64,000 nucleotides of DNA from Brachionus rotundiformis (taxonomy: Eukaryota; Rotifera; Eurotatoria; Ploima; Brachionidae), in the NCBI GenBank assembly GCA_016802295.1, contig JAESIW010000138.1:195904-259903 (forward strand). The letters run 5' to 3'. The notes under the pieces are model-generated. The model did not search any database and had not been told where the DNA came from. It saw only the letters and a list, made by a program, of their open reading frames with translations. Position 1 is the stretch's first letter. Every line of letters starts with the position of its first letter. A program made the position numbers and the translations under genes. Below, piece by piece: positions 29,660 to 42,300 of the stretch.

Positions 29660-32600
29660 AATAATTATAAAAAGTTGGATTAAGTCTCCCATCATCCGTC
29701 TAATTCTAAAATTAGTTAAATCAACATTTCCAGTCTTTTCTGGAATAGTCAAATTTTCGAAGTGAAGGGATTATCTCATAAGATATTAATTTTTTAATAT
29801 TGAAAAGTAAAAAATAAGTATATTTTATTTAAAATAACAATTAAATATGAACTCAAAAAACTCCTAAAACAAATTCTCCATTCGAAGAGCAATTTGTTCA
29901 GTTTAAAAAAGAATGAACATAGATCGAAATTGTACAGAAGATATTTTACATAATAAATATTAAATTTATTGAATATAATATGTAATAAAAAATATTTATT
30001 TAAAATTTATTAAATATAACAATTATATTTGGCAAATTAAATAAAAATATAAAATAAATAAACTTAATCAAATAAATACCGTAAACCCTTGCAAATAAGT
30101 GCCCACAAAATCATGTCTTTATTGATGAATATAAGCCTTTAAATGATAGAAAATTTTCTTCAAATTAAATTTTTTTTTAAAGATCTAAGTATTCTTTACT
30201 TTAGAAAGCATTTTAGATGGAACTAAGCCAATAAATAAAAAGTATTTAAATTCTTTGCAATTGAATGTAAAATTTGTTTTTTTTAAATAAAGCATATTGT
30301 ATTATATATTTCATCTTTTTCACTATCTTCGCTTAATTTGTAAAGTTTTTCATTAGCATGAGAAAAAGTAACAAGTTTAGCGGCAAGATTCGGATTTAGT
30401 ATGGGAAATATTTCATGAGATATTCCTTGACTGTAAATAATAGCTTGATATATATCTAATTCACTTTCTTCTTTTGGCAAAACAGAAGAAATGAAAGGCT
30501 TTTTGTTTTCAGGCTCACCAAGTTGCATATAAAGTATCAGAAAGCCTTTTAAACCACAAAAATCTTTGCACATTTCATTGAATGCATATTCACCATAACT
30601 TTTATATCTAATCTTATGAGGATGATGATATAATTTAACTTGTATCATTAAGGCTGATACTAGATCTAGATTTTCACTATTTATGCATACTGGAATAACG
30701 AAATCAATGGATTTCTCGTTTTGTCTACATTGATATGCAGCGCATCTCTTTAAAGCAGGAGAAAGCATTGTTTCTGACATGAAATCTTTGGCTCGAACAA
30801 AATGATTGAAATTTATTAAACCATTTAAGAGTTCTAAAGGATTTTTTAATTTCTCTTTTACTATTTTGATGCAGCAATTTTTCTTTTGACTAGAGCAGTG
30901 CCAATTATTATATAAATTGCCACAATCGTTTTTGCACTTACCATAAAGTGATTGTAAAAATACACCAACTGTGGTGATATCGAGAAATTTCAATGGCTCT
31001 TGAACTTTGTACTTATCTACTGCCATGTCCTTAGCAATGAGAAGAATTAATTTGGCGATTGTTTCACCTTTTTCACCTTTGGATATTAAAGATGATTCCA
31101 AACACTCAATCAAGCTATCCACAATTTTTTCATATCCCAAGTCATTCATTAAATAAGCTGATGCCTCAGCTAGTACTGGCTCTGATGGATAGCTAATTTC
31201 AAATAAATCTTTTTTGTTGTTTACATAAATTGAAACTGCCATGTTCTTAGCAACCATATTTTGACAACTTGATATAGATTTCGGTTTAATTACACCTAAT
31301 CGGCAGCTCAAAATGGCCAAAATGTCATCCAAATCTACTAGTTCTTTTCTTTTTCCACTAATCAATTTTTTCCATGCTAAAGTATATAATTTACCATTAT
31401 TTATTGATTTGTACTTTCCATTGGAGTTTTTTTTTGTATCTATCCACGAGCCCCAAAGAACTCTACCATACATGCAAATATTTTCAAATTTGACCGTGTC
31501 CTCAATTTTTCTAATTTTAGATTCATCAAAAAATACATCCCAATTTGGGAGCAAGTAAATGGGCTCAAATATGTCCAATTCTTCAAATGCGATCCTTGCT
31601 GAAACGTCTTGGCCAGCAGCTGGCATAAATTTACTCAAACTTGAAAATGTATCCAAAAATAAAACAAAAATATTCTTTTTTAATTTAGAGAGCATTTTTT
31701 GTAAAACATGAAAAGTTGTAGTCTCTTTATTTTTTGATTGTACACCGAGTAATGATGAAGCTTCATCAAATACAAAAATTAAAGGAGCTGAACCTCTATA
31801 TGTTGTAATCTCTTCGCTCAAAGGACAGCTATCGAGTTTAGATTTGATCAATTCTTCAACTAATTTATTGCTATCATTATTTTTCTCTTCTTGGTTAAAT
31901 TTCTTATAAAAATCAACACTGCTTATTTGATTATTATTTAGAAAGTCAATGAAAGCATTAAAGTAACATATAAAATAATGTAAGATATTATTTTTCTCAA
32001 GAATCCGATCAGCTAAACAACTTCGTTTCGGATATCCAGTTGAATTTTTTTCTCGAAGACAACAATATACAACATAAAAGCCCTCATCAATAAGACTAAT
32101 ACAAGCTCTACTTTTACCAAAACCACTAGATTGGCAAATTGTTGTATATGGTCCATAGAATTTAGCATCACTTTTCTCATATGAATTAATCATTTTTGTT
32201 AATTCTTTTTTTAAATATTGACGAGAATCGATGTTCAATTTGGAATTTGCCTTCAAATTTATTGTAAAACATTCTTGGATCAATTCTTCTAAAAGTAAAT
32301 TTTCATTTTGATCGTCTTCTTTTTTCTCTGACAACCAATTTGATAATGTTAACATTTCTTTTGAATTAATTTATTAACAAAGAAAAATTAATTATCAGCA
32401 ATAGTTCAATATTTACCACTTTCATTTGGAAAATCTATGCTGAATTTTCCTTTTAAACAAGAAATAATCATTTGAGTTTCGAATTTATTAACTATCTTGG
32501 GAAAATCCAATTTAAATTTTTGTTCTTTTAATATGAAATAAATGCTTTGTTTTAATAGTTTATTAAGTAATTATTTGAAAATTTACCGCATATTTTTAAT

Positions 32601-32895
32601 ATTTTTATTTCATCCTTGATAAAAAAATACAATTTTTCTTCCAAAAATATTTGTTTTGTTACTTAAAATACAGAAAAAAAATGTCTGAGAATATTTTGAT
32701 TTTTTTTTATTGATTACATTTGTCAAATGATTCATAATAAAAAAAATTTGTATCAACGCTATGTTTATTTACTTCCATAATTTTGTTGGATTTTGAAAAT
32801 TTAATTGCTTTTCTTTTTTAGTGAGTTTTAGATTTCAAAGCTTATTTCTGAAATTAAAAGAATATAGTATTTTCAAATTTGTATTGACACAATAA
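29660..32895. repeat. 3.2 kb duplicated unit, copy 2
   Basis: Same orientation as copy 1, offset 8179. Identity covers 29660-32732, including the 3' flank, both exons' introns and the whole main exon of the NTPase gene. Divergence begins exactly inside exon 1 of that gene (at base 32733) and resumes as partial similarity up to TATTGACACAATAA at 32895. The left flank contains transposon debris; the right flank leads into MTG1 (start codon 33055). Confidence 0.9.
30283..32778 (-). CDS. P-loop NTPase fused to PD-(D/E)XK-like nuclease domain, copy 2
   Basis: Same four-exon structure as copy 1: 32718-32778, 32587-32661, 32417-32524, 30283-32357; 772 aa. Exons 2-4 and their introns are identical to copy 1, so the Walker A (SSGFGKSR), Walker B (IFVFDEAS) and nuclease-type (DFVIPV, IQVK) motifs are the same. 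Exon 1 is different: MEVNKHSVDTNFFYYESFDK against MVEEKSVETDILIFKSFDK; only the last four residues and the S-V-(E/D)-T core align. Both first exons are open, start with ATG and splice in the same phase, so both copies look functional. The gene is 276 bases from the divergent MTG1 start codon. Confidence 0.72.
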
Positions 32896-33054
32896 GCCTT
32901 ACTTTTGATCAACTATTTTCTTCTCTACTTTATAAAAAAATATATTCATTATGTTTTTTTGTGTAATCTCTTTTCATTAATCAAATTAAATTTTTTACTT
33001 TTTTCAAATATTTTTTTTATAATTATTAGGAAAATTTTCAATTTTAAATTTTAG

Positions 33055-35022
33055 ATGTCCAAATTCCGTGCACAGTTCGATTTTGGCAAAATATCAAAAG
33101 AGCTTTATCAATGGTTTCCCGGCCATATGGCTAAAGGACTAAAAAAAATGTATGAACGATTACCGAATGTTGATGCTGTTATTGAAGTTCATGATGCAAG
33201 AGTAAATAATTTTTATTTAAATCGGAAAATTTAAAAAATTTATTTTTAAGGTACCTTTTACAGGAAGGAACATAGCATTTCGACAATCTGTCGTAGGAAA
33301 CAAACCTTATGCATACGTTTTAAATAAGGCAGACTTGACTGACTTAAAAGAAAGTGAAAGAATTAGAGAAAAATTAGAAAAAGAAGGCTATTCTCCTATT
33401 TATTTCACTAATTTAAGAGATTCATCTGATAAAACCTACAGAAAAGTTTGAATTTTTCTTAGGTTTATATTTATTTAAACTTATTAATAAAAGATTTTAC
33501 CTGGCATAACATCTCAAATAGAAAACCAATTTAGATTTAACCGTGAGCTGGTAATTTTTGATTTGAATAATTTATTAAATATGAGATAATTTAATGCTTA
33601 GTAGGCAACTGATTATAATCTATTAGTCGTTGGTGTACCAAACGTTGGCAAGTCTACATTGATTAACAGAATGAGAAACTTTCATTTAAAAAAAGGTAAT
33701 AAAATTTTATTTTAAGTTTTGAATATCACATTTAATTAAATACAAAATTTATGAAATAATTTTTATTTTTTAGCGTCCCCATTTGAAGGGCTGTTTTTCA
33801 TCTGCAACAATTTTTTCTCTTATAGGCTTATAACCTCTGGCCAAAATTTCAGTATAAAAATCTTCTTCTTTGCCATCTATATACTTTTTTAATTCTTGAC
33901 TTATTTGTTGTAAATATTGGGTGATTTTAAAACGCTGAAAATACGTCAATTGTGGATCTTTAAGTAGTTGATAGGTTTCTAAAAAACTTTGTACCAATAT
34001 ATCTCTTGAGTCTTCGTTAAAAATATTTTTTTTAATTAAATGAATATTTTCTTTACTGTCATAACTTCCATCCAATTTTGAGTCTGCTAAATTATTTCCA
34101 ATTAATGCAAAAAAAGCACAAGTTAAAATCAGAATTGTTTTCATCATTTTTAATTGATTGTAATTTTTTTATTTATAAATTTATAAATTTTAAAAAAACA
34201 TAAAGGTTTATATATTTGTTGGGAATTTAATATAATTTATTTTTATTTGCTTTTATCTTCTTTTATTACGATTACGGAATCTAAAATATATAGTTTCAAA
34301 TTTAATTGTTTAATTTACTTAAAATGAGTCATAAAGAATTTTATATAACAATTTTTTTTAAAGGAAATGCAGTTAAAGTAGGAAGTGAACCAGGTATTAC
34401 AAGGGCAGTTCAGAGTAAAGTTAAAGTATATATTTTTTCTCTATATTAATGAATCTTTTAATTTAAATGAATATTTTTACTTAAAAGATTAGTCATAACC
34501 CTCTGATTTATATTTATGATACACCAGGAGTTTTGGAACCAACATTTGAGAATATCGAAACAGGCTTCAAATTGGCCTGTCTAAGTAATAAAATTTTAGC
34601 ATTGATTTGCTCATATATTATCAATTTATTACTAAAAAAGATTGTGTAAAAAATCACCAAGTAAATTCGGATCTTCTAGCTGACTATCTTCTTTTTAAGT
34701 TGAATAAATCTGCTAATTTTAAGTAATTTTAAATTATCAAAAAAAATTTCCTAAAATTTTAATTAGATATGTTGAATATTACGGCTTAAACGAACCAACT
34801 GATAATATTTTTGATGTTTTACTTCATATTGCAAAAGTAAAGAAAAAAATAAAACTTATGAAGGGATTTGATAACTCAATGAAAAAAATTTATGATATTG
34901 ATGCAGCTGGACATTTGATGATAAAAAATTTTTTTGATGGTTTTTTAGGAAAAACTTTGCTCGACGATGATATAATCCTGCAAGACCAAGACGAGAGCTT
35001 AGAATTAGATAAATTTGTGTGA
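33055..35022 (+). CDS. MTG1: Mitochondrial ribosome-associated GTPase 1
   Basis: Eight exons: 33055-33201, 33251-33445, 33494-33550, 33605-33695, 34364-34425, 34488-34584, 34641-34722, 34767-35022; 328 aa (human 334). MTG1 is a circularly permuted GTPase of the YlqF/RbgA type that checks late assembly of the mitochondrial large subunit. It opens with QWFPGHMAKGLKKM and VIEVHDAR, then the G-motifs in permuted order: G4 LNKADL, G1 GVPNVGKSTLI, G2 region GITRAV, G3 DTPGV. The C-terminal YVEYYGLNEP matches human YVQHYGLGS. TTTTAG directly abuts the ATG, as for a spliced leader or an upstream untranslated exon; no N-terminal presequence is visible, so a missing first exon is possible. Intron 4 (33696-34363) is ten times longer than the others because it houses a gene on the opposite strand. 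Confidence 0.9.
33770..34147 (-). CDS. Small secreted protein nested in an MTG1 intron; possible amidated prepropeptide
   Basis: Intronless 125-codon gene, antisense within intron 4 of MTG1. The first 21 residues form a good signal peptide (MMKTILILTCAFFALIGNNLADS, cleavage probably after LADS or nearby). The mature part is Cys-free, charged and helical (DPQLTYFQRFKITQYLQQ, SQELKKYIDG). The protein ends in PFKWGR; a terminal Gly followed by a single basic residue is the classic processing and amidation signal, so a peptide ending in -FKW-amide could be released, with KPIREK or DEK as upstream basic sites. Neuropeptide function is inference; it could equally be an ordinary small secreted protein. 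I do not recognise a family. Confidence 0.6.
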   Translation of the reverse strand: MMKTILILTCAFFALIGNNLADSKLDGSYDSKENIHLIKKNIFNEDSRDILVQSFLETYQLLKDPQLTYFQRFKITQYLQQISQELKKYIDGKEEDFYTEILARGYKPIREKIVADEKQPFKWGR

Positions 35023-35117
35023 ATAAATTATTAATTAAAATCTATTTTAAATACATTTAAATTTGGAGTAATATCCGAAAATCTCTATAAGTAAATAGTT
35101 TTAAATTTAAGTTTTAG

Positions 35118-37022
35118 ATGAGATGTCACTATGAAGTTTTAAGCATTCCTATGGATGCAACAAATGATGATATCAAAAAAGCCTATCGAAAAGCTGCCTT
35201 ACAATGGCACCCAGGTGTATTTTTAAAAATTATATTAATAATCATTTATTAATTAGAATATTTTTCAAAAATTTCTGCAGATAAGCATTCAGATAATAAA
35301 GAAGAAGCTAATCGTCGCTTTTTGGAAATTCAAGACGCCTATGAAACATTGTCGAATGACCAAGAGCGAGCTTGGTACGATTCACATAGGGAAGTAATAA
35401 TTAATGGAGGGAAACCTGGTAAAAAAAAAATATTATTTCTACTAAAAAAATAAATGTATTATCTTTTAGGGGAGGCAGATAAAGATAGCTTTGTGTACAA
35501 TATATATCCTTATTTTAGCCCAACATGCTATCGAGGATATGAAGATGATGAAAAAGTTGAATTTGGCAAACATTTATAAAAATTAAAAAAATAAATTAAT
35601 TAATGAAGGGCTTTTATGCAGTGTATAGAGAAATGTTCTTGAGGATTGCTGAAGAAGATCGGCCCTATTATGAGGAAGAAACTGAAATTCCAGACTTTGG
35701 AACATCAGATAGTGATTATGATAATACTGTTGCACCATTTTATGCTTTTTGGCTTTCTTACTGTTGTCCAAGGAGCTTTGTTTGGGTTGAACAACACGAT
35801 GTACGTGAAGCTAATGATCGTTATGTCAGGCGCATTATGGAAAAGGAAAATAAAAAAGCTAGAGATAAAGCAAGAAAGGAAAGAAATGAAGAAATTAGAG
35901 TAATTAATTTTATGCGTTTAATTTTTAAAAATAATGATATTTGGTGAAAATTTAGAAAATAGTTGAACATGTCCGCAAACGCGACAAACGAGTGGAACAG
36001 TATAAGGTTTACTTAATTATTAGTTATATGAAGACAAATTTAAAATTAATTTTAAGAGATTTTTGGAAGAAAAAGCACTTTTGGCTCAGCAAAAAGCCAA
36101 AGAAAAAAAAGAAGCCGACCGACTTAAAAGAATAGAGTAAAAAAAATAGTAAAAAAAAGATAAAATTTAATATTATATTATTTAGACAACTAAAAAATTT
36201 AAATTACGATTGGAGCGTCATTGATCAACATCTAGAAGAACTTGAACTAGAAGAAAAGAGAAAATCAAAAAGGAAGGATGTAATCAAAAAACCTAAAGAG
36301 GAAGCGGATGACGAAGGGACGAGTGACGATGATATTGATAATATGGACCAAGAGGAACTAGACGAAAGTGATTATGATGATAGTCTTTATTGTGTTGCTT
36401 GTGACAAATCTTTCCGATCTGATAAAGCTTTTCAAAATCATGAACGATCAAAAAAACACAAAGAAAATGTTGAGGCGCTTAAAAAGCACATGAGAGACGA
36501 GAATGCTGCTTTCAATGCGGAAGATAATGCTGAGTTTAGCCAGGAAGATGAAAACTTACCAAAAGAAGAGTTTTCTGTTCAAAGGAATAAGTAAGCCATT
36601 TTAATAAGGTTTAGACCTCAGAAAGGTAAATCGAAATAAAAAGACTATCAAAAAAACAAAAAAAAAAGAAGAAACAACAGCGGTTAGAAGGTGAATTGGT
36701 TGAAGAAACAAACGAGTCATTAACTCAAAAAGTAGACTCTCAAGAACGAGAAGGTGAAGAATCAATCCAAATTGAAAAAGAACAATCAAAAAAAAAAGAT
36801 AAAAAACCGAAAGAAAAAATAGAAACTGAGCAAAACGAGATGATAAAGGTTGAAAAATTATCAATTTGTTGCGTTTGTAATCAAGAATTTGAAACTAGAA
36901 ATAAACTTTTTGAACATATAAAGAAAGAAGGACATGCAGCTTTAAAGGCGCTAGACGAAACTCAACCTTTATCTCATAATGCTGCTAAGCGGAATAAACG
37001 TCTAGCTAAAAATAAAAAGTAA
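35118..37022 (+). CDS. DNAJC21: DnaJ homologue subfamily C member 21
   Basis: Eight exons: 35118-35214, 35281-35418, 35470-35555, 35609-35899, 35956-36006, 36057-36136, 36186-36590, 36644-37022; 508 aa. DNAJC21 (yeast Jjj1) helps release shuttling factors from pre-60S ribosomes in the cytoplasm together with Hsp70. Order: J domain at the N-terminus (CHYEVLSI, KKAYRKAALQWHPDK with the HPD motif split by intron 1), the conserved DDEKGFYAVYREMFLRIAEE block, a basic helix ENKKARDKARKERN, a C2H2 finger (CVACDKSFRSDKAFQNHERS), a Lys-rich tract, and a second finger (CCVCNQEFETRNKLFEHIKK). It starts 95 bases after the MTG1 stop, and TTTTAG directly precedes the ATG. An apparent microexon after exon 7 was not needed: a direct splice gives NKLSKKQKKKK as in human. 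Confidence 0.92.
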
Positions 37023-39147
37023 ACTTTTAATTTTAGAAAATAAACTATTGTTTAAATTTATATATCTTTAATTAATTAAATTTTTCCTATTAAATAATGA
37101 ATTTCAAAAAAAATTAATTTAATTGAATTCTATATAAGGTTTATTAATTAAAATCAATTGTCATTTTTAATTTTAAACAATTTGGGATTAAAAACATATT
37201 TCTGGTATTATAAAATGAGTTTTAATTAATAAGGAATCTGGATTTTTTAAAAATTATATAAAGTCAATATTATTCATTAATGAAATCAATTTTAATTTAA
37301 TAATTTGAAAATTGTAATTTAAATCAATCGGCTTCTATAGGGTATTAGTTGCAGTACAGAAGATCAGTTCTTCTGAGACGAATCAGAGCAATCACTCCAA
37401 AAGTATCAGACAAAAGATGAACATATCCTTTATTATCGAAACTTGGAACAAATAATTTTTTTCTCTTTATTCACTCCTTGTGGAGCATAGGGTCATTACT
37501 TTTGCTTTCACCCTTGCTTCTACCTATGTCATTCCGGAACAAATGATTAATTTCTATTAAATATATATAAAATAAAAAATCAAAACGATATCTTCATAAA
37601 TGTTTTAGTAGATTATCAAAACATTTATTTAAATGGAAAGGTTTTAATTTTTGATCGATAATTTTTTTTAAATGAAAAACTTAAATTGAGATATAATTTA
37701 TTCTTAAAATTTCGACTTAATTAAGATTAAATGATTGAGTAAAATTTTAAATAAAATTTATCAAATAAATAAATAATTATTCATTTAAAGATTTTCAAAG
37801 TTATTTTGTGTTAAAAATAATTCCGTTTTATTTGTTTTTAATAATCTTATTGTTTTTCTAATTATAAATTTTAAAATTCAATTTATTTTTCTCAAAAATT
37901 TTGCATGTCGTGTTTAAAAATCATTTTATAATTTCATGTTTATTTACAAGCAAAATTCTTTTATTGTATTTTTTTGTTTGCATGATTCAATTCCTTAATA
38001 TCTTATATATACTTATGTATTTTTTTAAATCGTACAAAAATTGATTTTTCCCCTTGTCATAATTATTTATTTATATTTTTTATGTTGAATTTCTAATTAA
38101 TTGGCTTATATTATTCATTAGACAGATTATATTTTTAATTAAATCTAGAACTTTAACAAGTTTGTTTTCCCAGTCATGAGCTTATTTTGTCAGGTGGAAG
38201 ATTTTGATCGATAAAGGCATCGATTAATTTTTTCTTCAAAAAACATACCACAGTTCTAATAAAGTAAAGCCTTATAAGTTTTCTTTTCAGGTTAAAATTT
38301 GATAGAATTTCAATTATTGATATCTATTTGGGACAATGTCAACTTAAGTGTTCCGTTCCATTTATGCCATTAAAATAGTACAAGATATTAATTATCTTGA
38401 AGAAACACGCTTCGTCAAGAAACGACTAATTTTCTGATCATAATTTAAAATTTGCCGAAATTCTTAAGAGAGTCGTTTGCTGTTTTTGCCTTAAAAGAGA
38501 AAGTATTAAGAAAGGAAGAATGCACTTGATTTAAATATTTTCAAAATTGTAATTTAAATTAATTTTTATCGATTTTCTATTATCATTCTATTTTCAATTA
38601 ATGAAATAATCGACTAAAATTCACTCATTTTGATTCGAAATCTAACTCGTTCAATATATGTTTTTGCTTATAAACTTAAAATTACTCCTCACAGAGAAAT
38701 ATATTAGTGGTTTGAAACCAATAAAGGCAGCAATACAAGCGCAAAACATATTGACTAAATGAATTATTCTAATTAAAATTCACCTTATATTAAAGACATT
38801 CAACCTGATTCCATTAAAAAAAACTTTAAGCTAACTTTAATTTATTGATTTTTATTTCATAAATTATGTGCATACAGACTACTTTTAAGAGATATTTAAT
38901 TAAATAAATTAAGATTGCGTCTAACGAGCCAGATTATAAAATCTTAATCTTCTCAGTTTTCAGTAAAAGTTATTTTGAAAATATTGGCTTAATCAAAGCA
39001 GATTTTGATATTTTTTTATTAGCTTTTAAATTTTAATCATAAAAAGAATTTTCTAATAATAAATTTTCATCCATTTTTTTAATTCCTGTATTTGAATTAT
39101 AGAATATTGCACGATGAAGAGATAGAAGCCACATCTAATGGGAGAAA
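37023..39147. other. Intergenic, 2.1 kb, with a less AT-rich island at 37325-37545
   Basis: Mostly featureless AT-rich DNA. The block 37325-37545 (GGGTATTAGTTGCAG ... CCTTGTGGAGCATAGGGTC ... GTCATTCCGGAAC) has clearly higher GC and balanced composition. On its minus strand a short frame reads RNDIGRSKGESKSNDPMLHK before a stop. It looks like the end of a repeat or a retroelement, but I cannot name it. Nothing else seen up to the start of the adhesion GPCR gene. Confidence 0.45.
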
Positions 39148-39315
39148 ATGCTCTTAGATATTGATTTAACAAGATTAGCCTTCTTCGTAATCAAACAACG
39201 AAATTCGAAAGAAATATTAAGTTTTTTTAAACCATTTCAAGCGTCCGATCCGAAATATTTAATCATTACATTTTTGATCACTATTTATTTAATGAATAAA
39301 TCGTTTAACTCAAAT

Positions 39316-42300
39316 ATGATCATGATAAATATTTTGTTTTTGTTTAATTTGTTTGTTATCAATAATTTTGTTACTTCCCAGGAGCCAGGTATTTTTTAAG
39401 AAAATTAAATAAAAAAAAATGTATTTATTTATTATACAAATAGAAATAAGCTCATGCAATCCAAATCTTTACACAGAAACTTCATGTATTGATATGGACA
39501 AAACTTACAGGTGCAAGTGTAATCCCGGATTCATTTGGAACGGCAAATCATGTGCATGTAATTATGAAAATAAAAAATTAAAATTAAATTCTAAAATTTA
39601 TTAAATTAAGCTACTGCACTCGATAGTTATTTTGAATTTGAAGAAAAATCTACGAGTAGCTATGTTTTCTACGAAAAAACTTTTCCTAAGCTAAATTCAT
39701 TCACTTTGTCAACTTGGCTCCAAGTTTATAACCATCTGAACCAAAAGGACACCAAAACAATTTTTACATATTCATTTGGTAAGATTTGTTTTTATTAATT
39801 AAATTTATCCATTTGTTTTTAAAATATTCTTATCAAAGAAAACTACGCTAACTTATTTCGATGTTTGGTACAATCTAATTCTAGACTTGAGCATGGTGAT
39901 AAGCTAAGCACTCATTTTGTGTTTATAATAAACATTTTTGAAAGCAATTGTAAAGCTGAAATTTTGCATCAATTTACTAAAGAATTGTTCTGGTTTCACT
40001 TGTCTTTTACTTGGAGCTCTGAATCGGGGCAAATGAATTTTTTTTTCAATGGAGAACTCAAATCATCTTGCTATAATATTGCTCCTAAAAAAGAGATAAA
40101 CACTGCTGGAACCTTAATTTTAGGTCAAAGTCATTCCATAAATTACCAAAATGAAAATAATTTTCAGAATCAAATTGATTTAGAAATGAAAAATGACAAA
40201 AAATTATTCTTTGACGAAAAAAAGGCTTTCGTAGGCAGAATATTTAATTTTAATATTTGGAATAGGGTTATTAAAGCCAATTTGATACGAGAAGTTTATA
40301 GAGACTGCAAGCTTGCTTATTGTGGAACAGCATCTCAATGGTCTGACTTTCGCCAGGGTACTAGAGGAAACATTAAGTTAAAATGGCCTTCAAATTTACT
40401 CTGGACAGATTTATCATGCTTTAACCATACATTTCAGCAATTAAGCTGTAATAAATATTGTAATAAAAAAATTGGTCCAATCTGTCGAGAGCAAATAGAT
40501 AAAAACATCTTGTGGCCGATAAGTAAAGAGAATAAAATTGTCAAAGTAAAATGTAATCCCAAAAATCCCACTTCGGCATATGCTTCAAGACATTGTCTTC
40601 GTTATGAAAAAAATGAGTATAATTCGGATTTTAATAATTTGCAAGCCATTGCAAGTTGGAATGAGCCTGATATAAAAAATTGCATTCAAGATAATTTTTT
40701 CAAACTTAAAGAAGAAGTTAAACAATTTTATAGAAGAGATAATTTTGATGAACGCATGATTTTCAAATATTTGGAACAATTATATCAATATTTTATTCAA
40801 AATATTAAATTAGATTTAAATAAAGAACGGTCAATATTTGATATTAACACTATTATTGACACACTTTATTATCTTTTGGATGCTCAAGTAATCATTTTTG
40901 AATTAAAAAATGTATTTTTTTCTAAACTTTTCTCCAAAGCATCAAGTAATAAAACGAAATCTTGATTTAAAATTTATACATGGTTATCCATCTCAAAATG
41001 ATACAGTTTATTTTTGTGAAGTATTTTTTTAAATAATGAAAATTAAAGGTTATATTTAAAAAATAATTAAGTTTTTCTTGGGTCTTATTGATGGTATTCT
41101 GCAAACATCTAAAGATTCCCAGATATGGTCGGCTAGTAACCCAATTGGATCCGAGTCTATCAGAATATTTGATTTGATTAACAAGCTTTCCGTGAGCTTG
41201 TACGATTACCAGAAATTGAATTTGATTGTTGGTTTAGAATATGAAGATAAACTGTTGCATGATTATTTAAATTACCCAGAAACTCAAATACCAACTTATG
41301 CATTTATAGAAATTAAATTTTCGAACATAGGTATTTTATTGATTAAATTAAATTGGTTATCAGAAATCAATTTTTTAAAAAATTTTCTAGTATTCAATCA
41401 AAAGCTGTTGTTCCATGAAAATCAAATGCCATTGAATTTTCGCTTCCCAGACAATAAAATAAAGTCAAAAATTGAATCCAATTTAGCAAATGTTACCACG
41501 ATGAAAAATTTAGATAAACCCAAGTCAAACAAAAGACCTACGGTTAATTTTAACTATTTACATACTACGACCAAAAGTCGAAGCATAGTTGCCAAGCCGG
41601 TTCAAATTCAAAACTTGAAAAATGTATTCGGATTTATCAATTTTGATAATGTAAATTTAAAAAAAACACTAATCAACACGAAAGATAAAAAATATTCAGG
41701 TAAAAAAAATTAAGAAAAATTTTTTTGATCTAGAAAAGTTGTATTTAAGAACCGTTTGCATTAATCAATGTGTATTATTCAGGTTTAGAAAATTTAGTTC
41801 CAAGTCACAATGCTTCATTGTAATTCTTTTTTTTTAATTTGAAAATGTTTCTTATTATTTTAATTTGATTAAGCCGACCAAAAGACAACAATTTAAACTC
41901 AATTATCATTTCAACTAGTTTAATTGGAACGAGTGGAAATATTCCAGTAGATAGTTCAAATTTTAATTCTACATTTGATAAGGCTTTCACAGTCTTTTTT
42001 GATTTTTTTGATGTAAAAAAAATATTTTTAATAATTGATAATATCAAAAATTTAAATATTTAATTCTAAGAATTTTAATATATCCGATACAAGATGTGTT
42101 TACTTAAAAGATCTTGAAGAAAGGTAGGAGTTAATAAATAGATAAAAATTAAACGTATTAATAATTATCTAAATAGATATAAATGGACAAGAAATGAATG
42201 CGTACTTCATTTTTCCGATTCCAAGGGAGCTGTTTGTGAATGTTTTACTCTAGGAACTTATTCCATTACTAATGATCTATATGATCCTATGGTATCAAAT

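Noticed and set aside
36615..36625. 11-base microexon in DNAJC21
   Set aside because: Acceptor and donor signals exist, but including it breaks the frame; the direct splice 36590 to 36644 gives the conserved LSKKQKKKK.
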